Shown here in pieces: positions 1 to 11,850 of a stretch of 64,000 nt of DNA. Position 1 is the stretch's first letter. Every line of letters starts with the position of its first letter. A model generated the notes under the pieces. That model made no database searches, was not told the DNA's origin, and saw only the letters and a program-made list of their open reading frames with translations. Origin of the DNA: Tetraselmis striata. Its lineage: Eukaryota; Chlorophyta; Chlorodendrophyceae; Chlorodendrales; Chlorodendraceae. The position numbers and the translations under genes were made by a program. Where the stretch lies: assembly GCA_006384855.1 (NCBI GenBank), contig VCJN01002700.1, positions 101,249-165,248 of the forward strand. Reading direction: 5' to 3'.

Positions 1-128
1 CATGGCCGTATCAAGGGACGCGGCGCTTCCCCTACGAATGGGCATGCAGATGTAAAGCGGAAGAAGTAAAGCGGTCGGCAAGATAGCGCGCGTCACTGCG
101 TCGGACTAATCTGAAGCGAAACTCCGGC

Positions 129-2136
129 ATGGCGGCGACTGCAGACAGCGAGGCTAAGACCACCGATAGTCGGGGCGTGGGGCGGCAGGGGTGTTGCTGG
201 CCTATCTTCGCGGCGGTCCGATGGGTGCAAAGCCGGCCGTGGGGCGACGTCGACAACTATGCGCAGGCGCTACAGCGCACGCTGGCCTTGGTGACGGTCC
301 TTCTGCTTGGAGTGGGAATATATTTCTGGGTTGCAGCTAATCAGGGGGCGACGGCCGCGAACTCGTGGTTTGTCATGGTCATTATCAGCGCCAGACACAC
401 CGTCATCCTGTCCCGGCCCTCGATGGGGGAGGCCAACCGCACAGCCCTGATAAATGTCGTCGCCACGGCGGTCGCCGGTGCTGTGGGCTTCGGGCTCGTG
501 ATGCTCGGTGCAGCACATCCGGTGGTCTGCTTCCTCCTGCTCCTGGCGGCAATTATGCCCGTCTACTACAGCACGAAACGCCTGAGCTTGTCGGAGGACT
601 TTCCCCTGCTGTTCTGCTCAACGGTAGTGTCCATCACACTGCTGGCGCTGGCCGCCAGAACGGTCGCAAAGGGAGCGGAGGTAGCGCTGAACGGCACCGT
701 GGGGATACTAATCGCGGTTTTTGTCACGCTTGCCTTCGCATCTGCGCTATTCCCCAGGTGCGTCGTGCCGCCACTCTCAAAATTTAGTGTGCGAGTCTGC
801 TGCCTTATCACCTGTTCCGCACTGTGGTGTCCACCTGTTGGTGGCGATGGCCACACCTGTCTACCCGATACCAACACCTCTCACGCCTACTTACATGCTT
901 GTATACATATACTCATACATTATACAACATATATGTACAAATAACGTAATATACACTACGCATACGCGAAAGCATGCAAATATAATTAGTATATGCGGCA
1001 GATGTAGGTGCAAATATGAAATGTCGTGTGTACCTAGTGCGGTACAATACATGGATCTACACTTGTAGTTACATTGGACCCGGTATTTACAGCTTGAGTG
1101 TATATATTGCATATATTTACGTCTACGCCGTGCAGCATGTAAATTGCCTTCCGTGCACTCATTGCGGAGCAGGACAGGCAGTCTGGAGGCGCTCCGCGGG
1201 GTGAAGAAGCTGCTGAAAGAGACGCACGCGCTCAGCCGTCTGGTGATGGGCTCGATGCCGGCGGAGGCGGGGGGCGTCACGCAGCACCCCTTCCTGCCGG
1301 ATGGCGAGGTGGCGCCTGATCCGGTGACGCTGGCGGCGAAGCAAGAGGAGACGATGTTAAAGATATTCACCATAGCCGGCAGCATCGAGGGAAAATTGGA
1401 AATCAGCGACAACGAGGGCTTCCTCCCCTTGGGGCCCGCGCGGGGTATATTCTTGCCTTGCTGGCCATGTCACTGCCTCGGGCCGCGCCTCCCTCGGCGG
1501 GAACTGCTCAGGTGCGGACCAATGCGGCGTCTGACCAGAATGCCTTTTGATGGAGGCCGCCGGATCGGTGCTGACTGACCTGCATCTTGCAGGCTGGCGT
1601 CCGCGCTGCACAGCACGGCGGCGCTCCTGACCGAACTGCGTCACATCATGGGCCAGCTGAGGAACGTGGACCCCGGTGTCTGGCGCCAGCTCAAGGCGAT
1701 CTACCACGACCCATCGGCGGATGGGGGCTCGCAGGGCATCCCGCAAGCCAGCTTCTCCAGGATCTGCGTCCTCCTGGGCATGGTGCTCCGCGACATGGCG
1801 GACAGCTTCCCGGATGGCATGGCGGCAGTGGAGGTGCTATGCCCCAGCCAAAACCTTCGGGAGCTGCAGCGCTGCGTGTCCGACATGAGGCGGCGGGAGG
1901 CGGAGCTGTGGCGAGCCGTTGTGGCGGAGGAGAAGCAAAGAGCGCGACTTGTGTTTGAGAGCGGGATAACGGGCCTGACGCACGTGAACAGCTTCGCAGG
2001 CTTCAAGTTCACCCTGCAGCAGCTCGTTCTGGAGGTTACCGAGATACATGCGCTGGTGAATGCGGCGCTGCAGACCATCCCGTGGGCGCAGCTGCCGCAA
2101 GAGACGGCCACAGAGCTGGTGAAAACAGCCGCTTGA
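129..2136 (+). CDS. FUSC/ALMT-like multi-pass membrane protein (paralogue 1)
   Basis: Three-exon model 129-757, 1173-1511, 1593-2136 (1512 nt, 503 aa); donors and acceptors are GT/AG and phases agree, and the second acceptor could also be read at 1182. The N-terminal ~210 residues contain several hydrophobic helices (for example TLALVTVLLLGVGIYFWVAA and FPLLFCSTVVSITLLALAA). A long soluble C-terminal part follows, which is the layout of the FUSC / aluminium-activated malate transporter-like superfamily that exports organic or aromatic acids. The substrate cannot be told. Exons 2-3 resemble the minus-strand gene at 3446-5341 (shared PCW motif after a Gly-rich turn), so the two are probably an old inverted duplicate. 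The ATG at 129 is the first in frame before the first helix. The family call rests on topology and remembered family patterns, so it is moderate. Confidence 0.6.
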
Positions 2137-2177
2137 GACACCCAAACGACGGTCGCTATGGCCCACGAGCTGTAGAA

Positions 2178-2182
2178 TGTAA
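2178..2182 (+). promoter_or_regulatory. TGTAA polyadenylation signal
   Basis: A TGTAA lies about 42 nt after the stop codon of the first FUSC-like gene. TGTAA is the standard poly(A) signal of chlamydomonadalean nuclear genes. The motif is short, so position is the main support. Confidence 0.4.
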
Positions 2183-3445
2183 TCAGGACCGGCAATAGCG
2201 CCGCGTGGACCATATCACATCCCTGCCCAGCCCCATACTGTATAAATACACATTCACCATGCCGTTGGTTGGGGCCAGGGTTGTGCACAAGTCTCCAGGT
2301 TTTAGGTCCAGAGTTATGTCAAAAGGCATAAGCATAAGGCATAGCATAGGTAATTAAGTTATGCCATAACTACCCTAAAATAATTGTGTAACTGGGCATC
2401 ACTGTGGGCGAACCCCCACTCGCACTTCTCCCCGTTCATAGGTGTGACAACGCATCTATCTCGCAGATCATTCGCATCCGCGTCCCCGCTCCGGTGTTGG
2501 GATTCCTGCGGGGGGCGCTGCCGGGGCGGGCAGGGCGGCGGCCGAGTCGTAGTTGCTGTTCAGGGCGGCCTGTGATGAGGCTGTGATGCCATCACCGCGT
2601 CATGCGCCAATCGGGGGGGTGATCCGTTGGGGCAGGGGCGGCATCACGCGTTGCTGCCGTGTAGATGGCGCTGCCCGATCGCAGCACCGCCTGGTTGCTT
2701 GGATCGTCATTTCAGCGGCGCGGCCACTTAAGAGTTTGACTCATCGACGCTGGCGCAATATCGAAATAGGCGCATTGGCGGAACATCTGCATTGATTTTT
2801 TGTGTATTAATACACTGACGAGTTCCCCAAAAAGCGGCAAGCACTTATTGTCGCTGATTCTTCGCCTCATGTCGCATGTTTGCGCATGTCTGCCAGTGTG
2901 TCAATCCATGTCGCCCATCATGGTACTCCGTGTGTGTGTGTGTGTGTGTATATATACATGTGTACATATATACATGTATATACATATATAATTTGACCAG
3001 GCGTAGTATCCTGATTGGACGTGTCTACCATTGACTGCCTTAATGACTATGTATATACATATACATATATATACCAAGCGCCATATCATGCTATGCCCGC
3101 TAAGTAATGCATGAGCATCACTTTATGTTTATATAACCGGTAAAATCGTACTTATTTAGTGTATCATATATAATTATACACACAAAAGCACGAACAAACC
3201 CAGCAGTCTTGTACCAATAAATTGTGGCATGTGTTATCCCATGGTTGTGCCTATGCCTTATGCGTGGAATACTTGTGCTCATAGCCATGCCACAATCATG
3301 GTATGCCGGGCGAATCACATAACTATGCGCCTATGTCATCGTTAGTTATGTCATAACATAGCCTCCCCACATCCCACTTATTCACAGCCCTGGTGGGGAC
3401 GCGGAATTCAAAGGCGGGATGGCCAGTATCTCCCGTTGGTGTGAA
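2183..3445. other. Intergenic region between convergent genes
   Basis: No convincing coding sequence. It contains a TG/TA microsatellite around 2930-2990, further ATATAC runs around 3050-3075, and AT-rich sequence. Both neighbouring genes point into it, so it should hold only 3' ends. Confidence 0.6.
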
Positions 3446-5341
3446 TTACAGGGCCCCAAAGCCGCCACCCGGGCCTGCCGGCGCTGTGCCGGGCTTTGGG
3501 AGCGTGGCAGCCTGGCGTCGAAAATAGGTCTCCAGGACCTGGAGCTCCCCGACGCCGCTGTTGGATAGCGCCAGGACCTCGTCCAGAACCTCCGTGATCG
3601 AGTGCTTCAGAGTCGCGAGGTCAACCGCAGTGAGCGAGGGGTCCTGGAACCAGGGCAAGTGAATGATAGCCGAGGACAAGCAGAGATGCAGCCTGATCAG
3701 GCACCCGTTGATGCTCTGCAGAGAGTCCAGGAAGGAGAACCACAGCATGTGGTTGTCCAGGCTGGCAAGCCGGCGTCGTGCCGTCTCGCCGCCATCCAAC
3801 ACCTGGGCATACTGACGGTCCCGCACCTCCGCTTCGCTGCTCAGCAGCTCAAGCACCTCTCGCTGAAGCATGACAATGTGCTGGTCGGAGGGCAGCCTCG
3901 CGCTGCCAGGCCTCATGTACGATGGAACCTTATCCCGCAGCTCCTGCATGCTGGCCTCGATGAGGTCCGCGATGTGGGGGATGGCGCCTACAGGATAGCG
4001 GTTGGCCTCCAGCTCTGACAGCATTTCCTGTGTCAGACCGAGTCGGATTCGATTCCCCAGCAACGAGGCGGTCCTGGCCAGATCACGCACGGATCTATGC
4101 ACCAGCCTGAAGTGCGGCTGCGAGATGGAATTCAGGCCCCGAAATGGCCAGCACGGCACCACTGTATAGCCACCACCGACCAACCGAACGTAGCACTCAT
4201 TCTGGGAGGTATCCAGCTTTTCCATCAGAGCGCCCCCCTTCTGCAGCAGGCTCCAAAGGTGCCTGTCGCTCCTGTGCATCGCCCTGAGCTCCAGGCTGAC
4301 CGCTAAACTTCCCTCTTCGATTGAGCTGTCAGAACTCGTGTTTGATGACCGCGAGGAGACGCCAGCAGCGCTGATCTGGTGGCTGTGGCGGAGCAGTCGC
4401 AGCGAGTGGTGCAGCTGGCTGTTGAGCGACCCCATTACCTTCCGAAGAGCCGTTAAGTACGACCACGTGCAGGAAACAGGGAACAAGCAACAGCCAATGA
4501 CGAACGACATGACGATGCCGATAGTAGTGCCGATAATCAAAGCCAGCGCTTGATCGGTTGCAGCCTGCCGCGATCCGCGCACAAAGCTCCAGCTCACTAC
4601 CGACAGCGTCGTCGTCGCAAATGTCACAGCGAGCTTGTCCTTCATGTTCAGCAGCTTGGGGGAGACGAGCAGCACGAACACCAGCAGCGTCACCGATATG
4701 AATACGTAGAGCGGGTGGGCCATGCTGTCCAAGCCGGTTGCGCGGTCGGTGGTCCACATGAGGGCCAGCCCCAACACTCCTCCCAGAATGTTGCCGGTTA
4801 GAGACAGCGCTGCAGTTACTACGCCCGCGCCAGAAGCGGGCTTGCTGTAGGACAGGTATGTTGTTGCCGCGTATACCCACGTCCTGCGCAGAGCACACCG
4901 CTTCAGGCTTTCCCGGCGACATCCTCTTCAGGGGGATATTACTATCCCCTCGGGGACACCAGGCCACCGCGAGGTCGGGGGGGGAAACACCACTAGAGGC
5001 GATTCTGCAGGCAGCCGGTATCGAGCGCGTAGCCGCTACCTGTAGAAGTTACGTTCCACCGTTGGATTGTAGTTGGCCCCTTGAACAAGCGCTACGAGCG
5101 GGCGGCCAACCACCGCGAAGAAGTAAGTGATGGCCAAGCCCAACGTGTAGTGCATCGTATAGCTCCACGATGCGACGGCATCGCTGCCGTCCTTGTCATC
5201 CACAGTGCGAGCGCCCAGCACGCGCTTTGCTTGCTGCCACCATCCACCATCAGCGGTGTGTACTTGGTTATCGACGGAACCGGAACCTGCATGGGCCGTA
5301 GGCTCGTGCTTTTCGTCGGAGGCGACAGGGGGGGATGCCAT
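3446..5341 (-). CDS. FUSC/ALMT-like multi-pass membrane protein (paralogue 2)
   Basis: Two exons on the minus strand: 5341-5040 and 4883-3446, with a 156-nt GT-AG intron at phase 2 (1740 nt, 579 aa). The N-terminal half has repeated hydrophobic segments (for example YTLGLAITYFFAVVG, VTLLVFVLLVSPKLL, LIIGTTIGIVMSFVIGCCLF). The C-terminal half is soluble, with leucine-rich helices and a Gly/Pro-rich tail. This matches the FUSC / ALMT-like organic anion exporter layout. It is convergent with, and related to, the gene at 129-2136. The start at 5341 is chosen because the peptide MASPPVASDE reads as a normal N-terminus. An in-frame ATG at 5494 would add 51 residues. The stop TAA overlaps a TGTAA motif. 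Confidence 0.65.
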
Positions 5342-6232
5342 GCCGACGAACCTGACAACGACACTGCTGAAAGGCGCGTGCACTGTAACAAACCCTCGAA
5401 ACGAAATAGATGTGCTCGCGCGCGCGTGCCGACCCCCGCAGTTGTAGTGCAGTGGGAGTCTCTGTGCAAAGTTGGTGCCCGCCCTTGTGGCCAAGAATAA
5501 TTGCAGCCCGCAGGCAAATTGGGTTCAGCATGAGCGTCCGGACGTTGAACGATGACGGCGGTAGGTTGCGGCGGAGGCCAGTTGCGGCGCAACCGCGCGG
5601 CGAGGAGAGCCGAAAATTACTCGCGACAACACCGGCATCCTTTGCGGCGAAAAAATGGTAGTCGCTAGAAAATATGTGCTGGTAGCACTATCAGCACCTC
5701 CTTAATTAAATATGTCGGCGCAGGCGCTGCAACCTGTGTTCAGGGTACCGTATTTCGGTACCTGCACCGGTATGCCGCCATACTACATTATTGGCTAATC
5801 ACGTATGCAGTCAGGGGATGATGGAAATCCATAGTTAATACTCGGCGAAGTAGTCGCTAGCACAGGTACCGGGTAGCATACCGCCACGCACGGCACGGTT
5901 GCGTACACAACCGGCCGCGTCAAGCGCGTTAACTATTATAAAATGCTACACAGTCGCCACTACCGGAACTAACTGGTACTTCATTCATAATATCATAAAT
6001 ATAGGAGTGATAAAATGTTTTATCACTGTATGCATATCGTTCAACAGAAATAATCACTAGCTAATAATAAATATTTCAGAATCATCGGTGGTAAGTTGTC
6101 AGTTGGTCCAGGGGTTTGCGAATCCGGCGGCGAACTTCGCGCTGCTGTGTTCACACGGGTATATGACATCGGGTTAATTTACATTGACATGAGTACATAT
6201 GTACAATAGTACAATTATCGGTACGGGTACAT
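5342..6232. other. Intergenic, 5' side of the FUSC-like gene
   Basis: AT-rich from about 5690 onward, with no coding signal. It should contain the promoter of the minus-strand gene. I see no definite TATA box or operator. It ends at the boundary of the Helitron-like element. Confidence 0.5.
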
Positions 6233-6768
6233 ACTAAGCGGCGCTTCGCGCCGGGGATTTGTGGAGGTGCCCCTACCTCTTGGGTTGAGCGTGGTGCGGC
6301 CGTGCGGGATGCGGGCCGCTTTTAGCCGGCTTGTCGTGTTGATCTTGTAATACTGTTGTTTCCGGGTAATAATGCTTTTAGCGTTAGATTTGTCAGTAAT
6401 TTGTTTTTCAAAAGAGACGTATTATTTTGTAAAACAGATTAAATCTGCAAGCCGCGTAAAAGCGGGCCGCCGACCACTGGTGTGCATTACAAAAAGGCCG
6501 GTATCCAACCCACCGCTAAAAGCAGCACTGCAAGATCAGCAATACAGTACAAGCCGCCTACAGGCGGCCCGCATCCCGCACGAGGCCGCGCAGGTCGGGC
6601 CGGTCGTCAGGTCTACGGGGCGGGCACGCCGCGAATCGCCACGCCCGCCGCCTGTACGAGCACCGGACGCCGGACGCCGCCGTTCGACCGTCGCCCGTCC
6701 GTCGACGGACGCCGGGCCCCGGGTCGGCGGACTGCCCCCGCACCGCGGCGACCCCTTTTTACAGCACC

Positions 6769-6780
6769 ATACTTGGACTA
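6769..6780. repeat. Target-site duplication of the LINE insert (left copy)
   Basis: ATACTTGGACTA, identical to 8226-8237. Confidence 0.85.
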
Positions 6781-8225
6781 TTATTTACATCGGGGCTTTC
6801 ACAAAAACGCACTACAAAGAGAACTAAGAGCAATTATGAGAGGTTGCCAGCAAAAGAGATACTTAAGCCTGAAAACAAGGTCGAACAGGAGGACAGGGAG
6901 CCAATAGACAAAAAGGAGCCAAGGGAACCACGAAGTCACTTAGCTGCCAGAAACTCCAAGAACCCCCGCCCCGGGGTAGGCTATCAGGCACGGCGAGGAC
7001 GCTTGCAGCCAATGACCCGGGTCATAGCAACACATGCCGACGAACGACGCGACGCGGGCGCAGGAGCACCATCACGTGCCACACGCGCGGCCGCGACCCC
7101 GCCAAGAACATTGTCTGCATGAGCCATGTTGATGAGCAAGGAGAAACGGCGGCGCCACGCAGACAAGAGCTGGCCGATATTCTTGCCAGTGTGTGCTTGG
7201 CTAGCTTTCGCGAGCTCCACCAAGAAGGCCTCAGCGTGCGGGGCCAGCGAGCCAAACTCGGAAACGGCGAAAGGGACAAAGCGAAGCATGCCGGCGGCGT
7301 TTCGGACACCCTCGTCATACTTCTGGATTTTGTGGCGCTCTGCAGCCCGCAAAGCAGTCGTTGGATCCGGGGTTGACACGCCGAGGATAGGGGCAATGGT
7401 GGTATCGACAGCAACCGTGTTTCCGCGGATACCGCCATACCCAAAAAGCCCAACATCGGCGGGCCGCCCGTCGCTGCCCTTCGGGAGAGAAACAAGCACC
7501 GACGGCTCCGTGAGGATCTGGACACCCACGCCCAGCGCTGACTTCACGTCGTGGCAAATGTCGGAAAGGCCATGTGCCGCCCACTCGTGTGCGGCGTGAT
7601 TGGAGTCGCCCCCAGAGCAGCGTGCCACGTGATCAGCGTATGCAACCGCCCAAGTTGAAGGAGTGAACTCCACGCCAGCATCCTCAAAACGGGCAAGCAT
7701 GCCTTGTACCGAGAAGGAGCAAGAAGCACAAGAGCATGGCTCGCCAAGGGAGAGGACAGGAGACGCCGGAAGGCCAAATGGGCGGCAAGCGGCCACACGG
7801 AACATGGAATCGTAGTACTCAGGGGAACGCTCACGGACTTCACCAAGGCGACCCTCACATGGAGGATCAGTCACCAGGAACGCCGTCGCAGCGCGTAAGA
7901 GGCGGCCTCGGAAGCGGTTGCTGTCAGGGCCGCTTCTAGGCATACGCGCAGCCAGCTTTGCGAAACGGACCGTGTGGATGCGGTGGCTCAGGGTTTCCTG
8001 TACTTTCCGCATGGAGTGCAAGGGGAAGTCCGAGTAATGCGGGATAGCTTGGAGGTCGGCCGCCGAGCGCAAAGCAGACGCCGGCTCAGCCCCGGCGTCC
8101 GAGCAGCCGGCCCGGGCAACGTGGGAGCGCTTGGAGGGGAGCAACTTCAAGGCAGAGGCCAATGGCCCCGCTAGATCTTCGAGCACCGCGTCTCCACACT
8201 CGTTAACGACACGCGTATGAGCGGT
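6781..8225 (-). mobile_element. 5'-truncated RLE-type LINE inserted in the Helitron-like element
   Basis: The 1445-bp insert is flanked by identical 12-bp copies of ATACTTGGACTA (6769-6780 and 8226-8237). The sister element at 20419-21345 has this 12-mer once, so it shows the empty site. On the minus strand the insert ends in ATGTAAATAAT, like the other LINE 3' ends in this window. It encodes the C-terminal endonuclease-like region described separately. The 5' end has no RT domain, as expected for 5' truncation. Confidence 0.8.
6984..8186 (-). pseudogene. C-terminal part of a LINE polyprotein, restriction-like endonuclease domain
   Basis: An open frame of 400 aa inside the truncated LINE. 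Around residues 245-330 it shows RPADVGLFGYGG, then AVDTTIAP, then AAERHKIQKY and FVPFAVSEFG. The spaced Asp, Asp-Thr-Thr and Glu-x(n)-Lys residues fit the PD-(D/E)XK-like nuclease that follows RT in RLE-type LINEs and algal Dualen-like elements. The RT domain is missing because the insertion is 5'-truncated, so the frame is not expected to be a functional gene even though it is open. The first ATG is probably accidental. Confidence 0.6.
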
Positions 8226-8237
8226 ATACTTGGACTA
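8226..8237. repeat. Target-site duplication of the LINE insert (right copy)
   Basis: ATACTTGGACTA, identical to 6769-6780. It is single in the sister Helitron-like copy. Confidence 0.85.
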
Positions 8238-8661
8238 CCGTGTGTAATAGGTAAGGAATAGTCGCTGAATATAGTCTCGAATGCTGATTCAGCAATAAAA
8301 ACGCGCTGCGGTACCGCGTTATTTTGGCGTTTTAGACGAATACATGACGTGCCTGAGCTAGAATACACGCGCATCCATTCAGAATCTTGCCGTCTTCGGA
8401 GGTGTGCCTAGAAATCAAACGAGCACAGATCGAACATATGACGGTTCATACGCGAAGACGCAGCACAGGAGGACGGACGGACGGAGGACGGAGGACGGAC
8501 GCCTAAAAATCCGTGATAAAACCGTATTGTTACCGGTATCGATTCTCACGTATTCCAGGCGATTTCGGACGCGGCTCTCCTTTTCCTCCGCTCAACCCAA
8601 AAAGAGGTAGGGGAATATGTTAATCGTGCAGTAAAATAAAATAATTACAGGATTAACACAT

Positions 8662-8760
8662 GCTGGGTGTAGTTCGCCCGGGTCATCGGCCGAATAAGCC
8701 GCCCCAGCACTTGCTTGGCCTCTTTCGCCAACTGCAGCTCATTGGAGGTCTGGCAAAGCC
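8662..8760 (+). repeat. Dispersed repeat (also at 59640-59727)
   Basis: The segment with GGGTCATCGGCCG, AAGCCGCCCCAGCACTT, CCAACTGCAG and AGGTCTGGCA is matched in order and strand at 59640-59727. It lies just upstream of the LTR-like repeat and may be part of the same old element. Confidence 0.6.
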
Positions 8761-8766
8761 CTTACA

Positions 8767-8945
8767 TGCTCTAAACTAGTTTCTTGAGTTTCTCCCTTTC
8801 CCTAACCGCGTATGCTACTAGCTGCATGTGGTGTTTCAATGGTGCGGGAGAGCGGGTTACTAGCTCATCACCCGTTCATTGTTGCGCCCTTTAACTATTT
8901 CGTGTGCAAAACATGAAGACACATATAAGCAGTCGCAGCAAATAA
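8767..8945 (+). repeat. Left member of an LTR-like direct repeat pair
   Basis: It aligns by eye over ~180 nt with 11668-11850 (shared blocks AAACTAGTT, GTTTCTCCCT, CCTAACCGC, TTCGTGTGCA, CACATATAAGCA). Similarity may run to about 9060 and 12060. The divergence suggests an old insertion. Confidence 0.5.
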
Positions 8946-9211
8946 AGCATAGCATGGCAGTCTGCCGTCTTTCCCGCTTTTGCCATGTTGCACACTGCGA
9001 AACTATCGTGTGCACTAACTACATATGTGCGCGCAAAGGATATTAACTTAGGTTGTTTTCACGGCCGCGCGCGGTTGAGTCTATTCGCTAGTGTGCAGTA
9101 ATGTTTCGTGTTTCATATTATTGTTTTATTGCACGCCGGTGCGTAACCATGCCATGCTAAGAAGAACCCGCCAGAGGGGAGGTGACACACGGATCGCTTC
9201 AATCGGACATC

Positions 9212-9758
9212 ATGGCGGAGACTCAGTCCGCTACGATGATGGAGTTTTCCTTGTCGAAAACTCAACTTTGGGAGGCTCGTGAGCGCGACGACGGAGGTAT
9301 TGGAGGAGCACATTATGGCTCCAAGGCCGTGGTACGATTGGAAAGCAACGAAAAAGCGACCATGCGCCCCGACTTGCTAGCGCCAGCCCACGGCGGCCCT
9401 GCCAATTCAAATCAAATCCGATATGGAGGATGTTTGCCTCTCGGTAGTGTCGGAGCTTTTGCATAGCAATAATACCCGGCTATACGAGGACGTGCGACCG
9501 ACCCACTCGGTGCGCGGCTTGTTCCATCCACGTGCCGATTTAACGCACAACTTCCTCAAGCATGATGACCCGCTTCATTGGGAGGGGTGCCTTTGGATGA
9601 CATGTCACGGAGCTCGCTATGCGGCGCTTTTCGTGGACCCTGGCGACATGTTATACGCTACGTCTCGTCTAGCATCCGCGAGTGACGTGGCCCGCTACCT
9701 TCCTCGAGCGCGCGGAACCACGTCGAGACCATCGACAAGGCGTTTCGTTTCCGTCTAG
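9212..9758 (+). pseudogene. Unrecognised disrupted reading frame between the LTR-like repeats
   Basis: Two frames can be joined across a break near 9370-9400: a start peptide MAETQSATMMEF in one, and MEDVCLSVVSELLHSN in the other, running to a stop at 9758. It sits between two diverged direct repeats, so it could be a gag-like remnant. No motif identifies it. Confidence 0.25.
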
Positions 9759-11667
9759 CTTTTCTGCGTAAGGTCAACGAGATCAAACGCGCGCAGTCAC
9801 GGTGATCGGGGGTTGCTGGACGTGTTGCTTGCGCAACGTTTCCAGCCCTCGGCGGAGCACCACGGCTCGGTGGTTTTCGGCGACGTGATGCGTGACTCCG
9901 AGCGTCGAGTCTTCAATCGAGGCTACAGTGAGTAGTTCTGCCATGGCTACCGCTACCCCCTGACATGTATGGGACGTGGTTGCAGGCGAAGCCAACACGA
10001 GGGCCAGCGTGAGTGACGGCGTGGGCCGCCCCTCGCCGGAGGTCCTAACGCGTTGCGGGCGATTCACCTTTCGGCGACCACTGCACTACGTTCCATGGCA
10101 TCTCTACGGCGGGACGACCGGCTTGTATCCGGCCCGGAACCCCCTTCATTACAAACTTTTTTCGACCCTGCTGAGTACGGCGCTCATTGCAACAACCGTC
10201 AGCGGCTCAACCATGCATCCGCACTGCGCATGCGGGTGACGGTTCAGTCAACTGTCCCTCGTCGGTGCCACATCAACAAGCATGAAAGTGTGACCCCGTA
10301 GTAATCCTCGTACTCCAAATTAGCGCTATAGCCGTGCTTGCGACTACCTGTAGATATCAACAAAATGAAAAAAGCTACTCGACACGCACGTGATGGATGG
10401 AGGCGGGGCTTGGAAGCGAAAGAAGACGGCCGTAGCTTGAGCTGAAATCACATATGTGTTTGACTTTCCTATAGAAGTTGTAGATAGCGACGATTTCTAA
10501 AAACAATTCATTCTGAGCAGTTGAGACCGGCGGACTAGCATGTTGTAAACAATTTCAATTATTTCAATTTCGATGGGGTGTGACGCTCCAGATAACAACC
10601 GGTTCTCAACGATCTATCTTCGCACGTGTGCGTTGCGCGCGCGACGCTCGCGGCGGTGCGACCGCAAAGGCGGGCATGGCATCCCCAACACCTTAATCTT
10701 GCCCCTCAAACCCCGTAGATTTGTCCAAACCCTTCCAGCAAGTGCTGACAATGGAAATTGCAATAGATTACAACATGCTACTCCGTTGCTCTCTGTCGCA
10801 TGCACCGAGTTGTTCTCAAGGCATGCCATCTCTAACCGCGATAAAAAAACAATTACGTGTATCGCTCAGTCTCAGTCTCCCGGCCATCCTCTCTCGTTTC
10901 CCGCCCTCCTCCTTTCATTGCATCCTTAGCTCACCTGTCCCTCATGTATATCATCCCAGACTTCGCGACTTTCCTGTCTTGCGCGCCCAATTCGGCATAT
11001 AGCCCTAGGCATTCCTCTGTTTGTTTTGTCCTCTAGTTGCATCATCGACCCGTTGCATGGGTAGCATGCGTCGGGCTACGGCGGTGACATGTAACTACTT
11101 ACCGTCCGCTCCAACGAAGGTCTGCGTGTCCCGAAGAGGAGGCGTAGTTGGAATAAGGCAGCCGGAGCGTCCCTCCGGCGCTTAGTCTCGTACGGGGGTC
11201 CCCATCCCGAAGCGGGCGTCATCGCGGTCGTTATAATTGGAGGGAGGGGTACAATTTCTGGGGGGAGTGTTGTTATATCGGTATCGGCGAGAAGGGAGAA
11301 CTTGGTGCTCGGCGAGGGGCATGTTGGTAACGAATGGTGATAACAAACACGTGTCGTCATGCGCGGCGTCATTGCGGGTGGCGCGGCTTGGGGAGCGGTA
11401 GGTTACACCTGTTCGTAATACCCATTTTCGATTTCTCGACCTATTTTCCTGTTCGTATTACCACATCGACCCCAATGTGACTCCCGATCCTGGCGCGCGG
11501 TTCCTCTCTGGGTACTACATCGCACCGTCCTCTACGACACTCCCAAGTTCAACAAGACTCCGAAGCAGTGGCCATGCATGCCCTCTTCCTAGCATGGTGC
11601 TACACCTTCTCCGTCAATCTACCGCTCTCTCCGTTTGCTACCACCAGGCAAAACCATACTCCTCTTC
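9759..11667. other. Interior of the LTR-like element, no gene recognised
   Basis: Only short frames with no recognisable domain. No protease, RT, integrase or tyrosine-recombinase motif was found, so the retroelement assignment stays tentative. Confidence 0.4.
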
Positions 11668-11850
11668 TAAATGTACCAAACTAGTTCATGGGGTTTCTCC
11701 CTCAATCCCTTTGCGCCCTAACCGCTTCTAGTTGCATGTGATATTCCAGTGGTACAGGCGGTTAGTTCATCCGTTAGTCGTTGCGCCATTCGTGACTTCG
11801 TGTGCATCAATGCACATATAAGCAATCGCAACAAGCAACCCCTGCAATGT
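11668..11850 (+). repeat. Right member of the LTR-like direct repeat pair
   Basis: Diverged match to 8767-8945 in the same orientation. Confidence 0.5.

Larger units (their letters stand above)
6233..8615 (-). mobile_element. Helitron2-like non-autonomous element, copy 1, carrying a LINE
   Basis: The element reads 5' to 3' on the minus strand. Its 5' end (8615) starts TTCCCCTACCTC, followed by a GGTTGAGC block. The same block recurs inverted near the other end at about 6268-6290, but there it is followed by ~35 further bases holding a short GC hairpin (CGGCGC-GAA-GCGCCG) and the terminus CTTAGT. Asymmetric inverted repeats plus a 3' terminal hairpin are the hallmark of Helitron2/Helentron rolling-circle elements. 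A second copy lies at 20419-21345. Without the internal LINE and its extra target copy, this copy is about 925 bp, the same as copy 2. No Rep/helicase is encoded, so it is non-autonomous. Exact ends are uncertain by 1-3 nt. Confidence 0.7.

Noticed and set aside
6984-8186. Transposase of the Helitron-like element
   Set aside because: The ORF lies in an insert with its own 12-bp duplication and is absent from the sister copy. Its motifs are LINE endonuclease-like.
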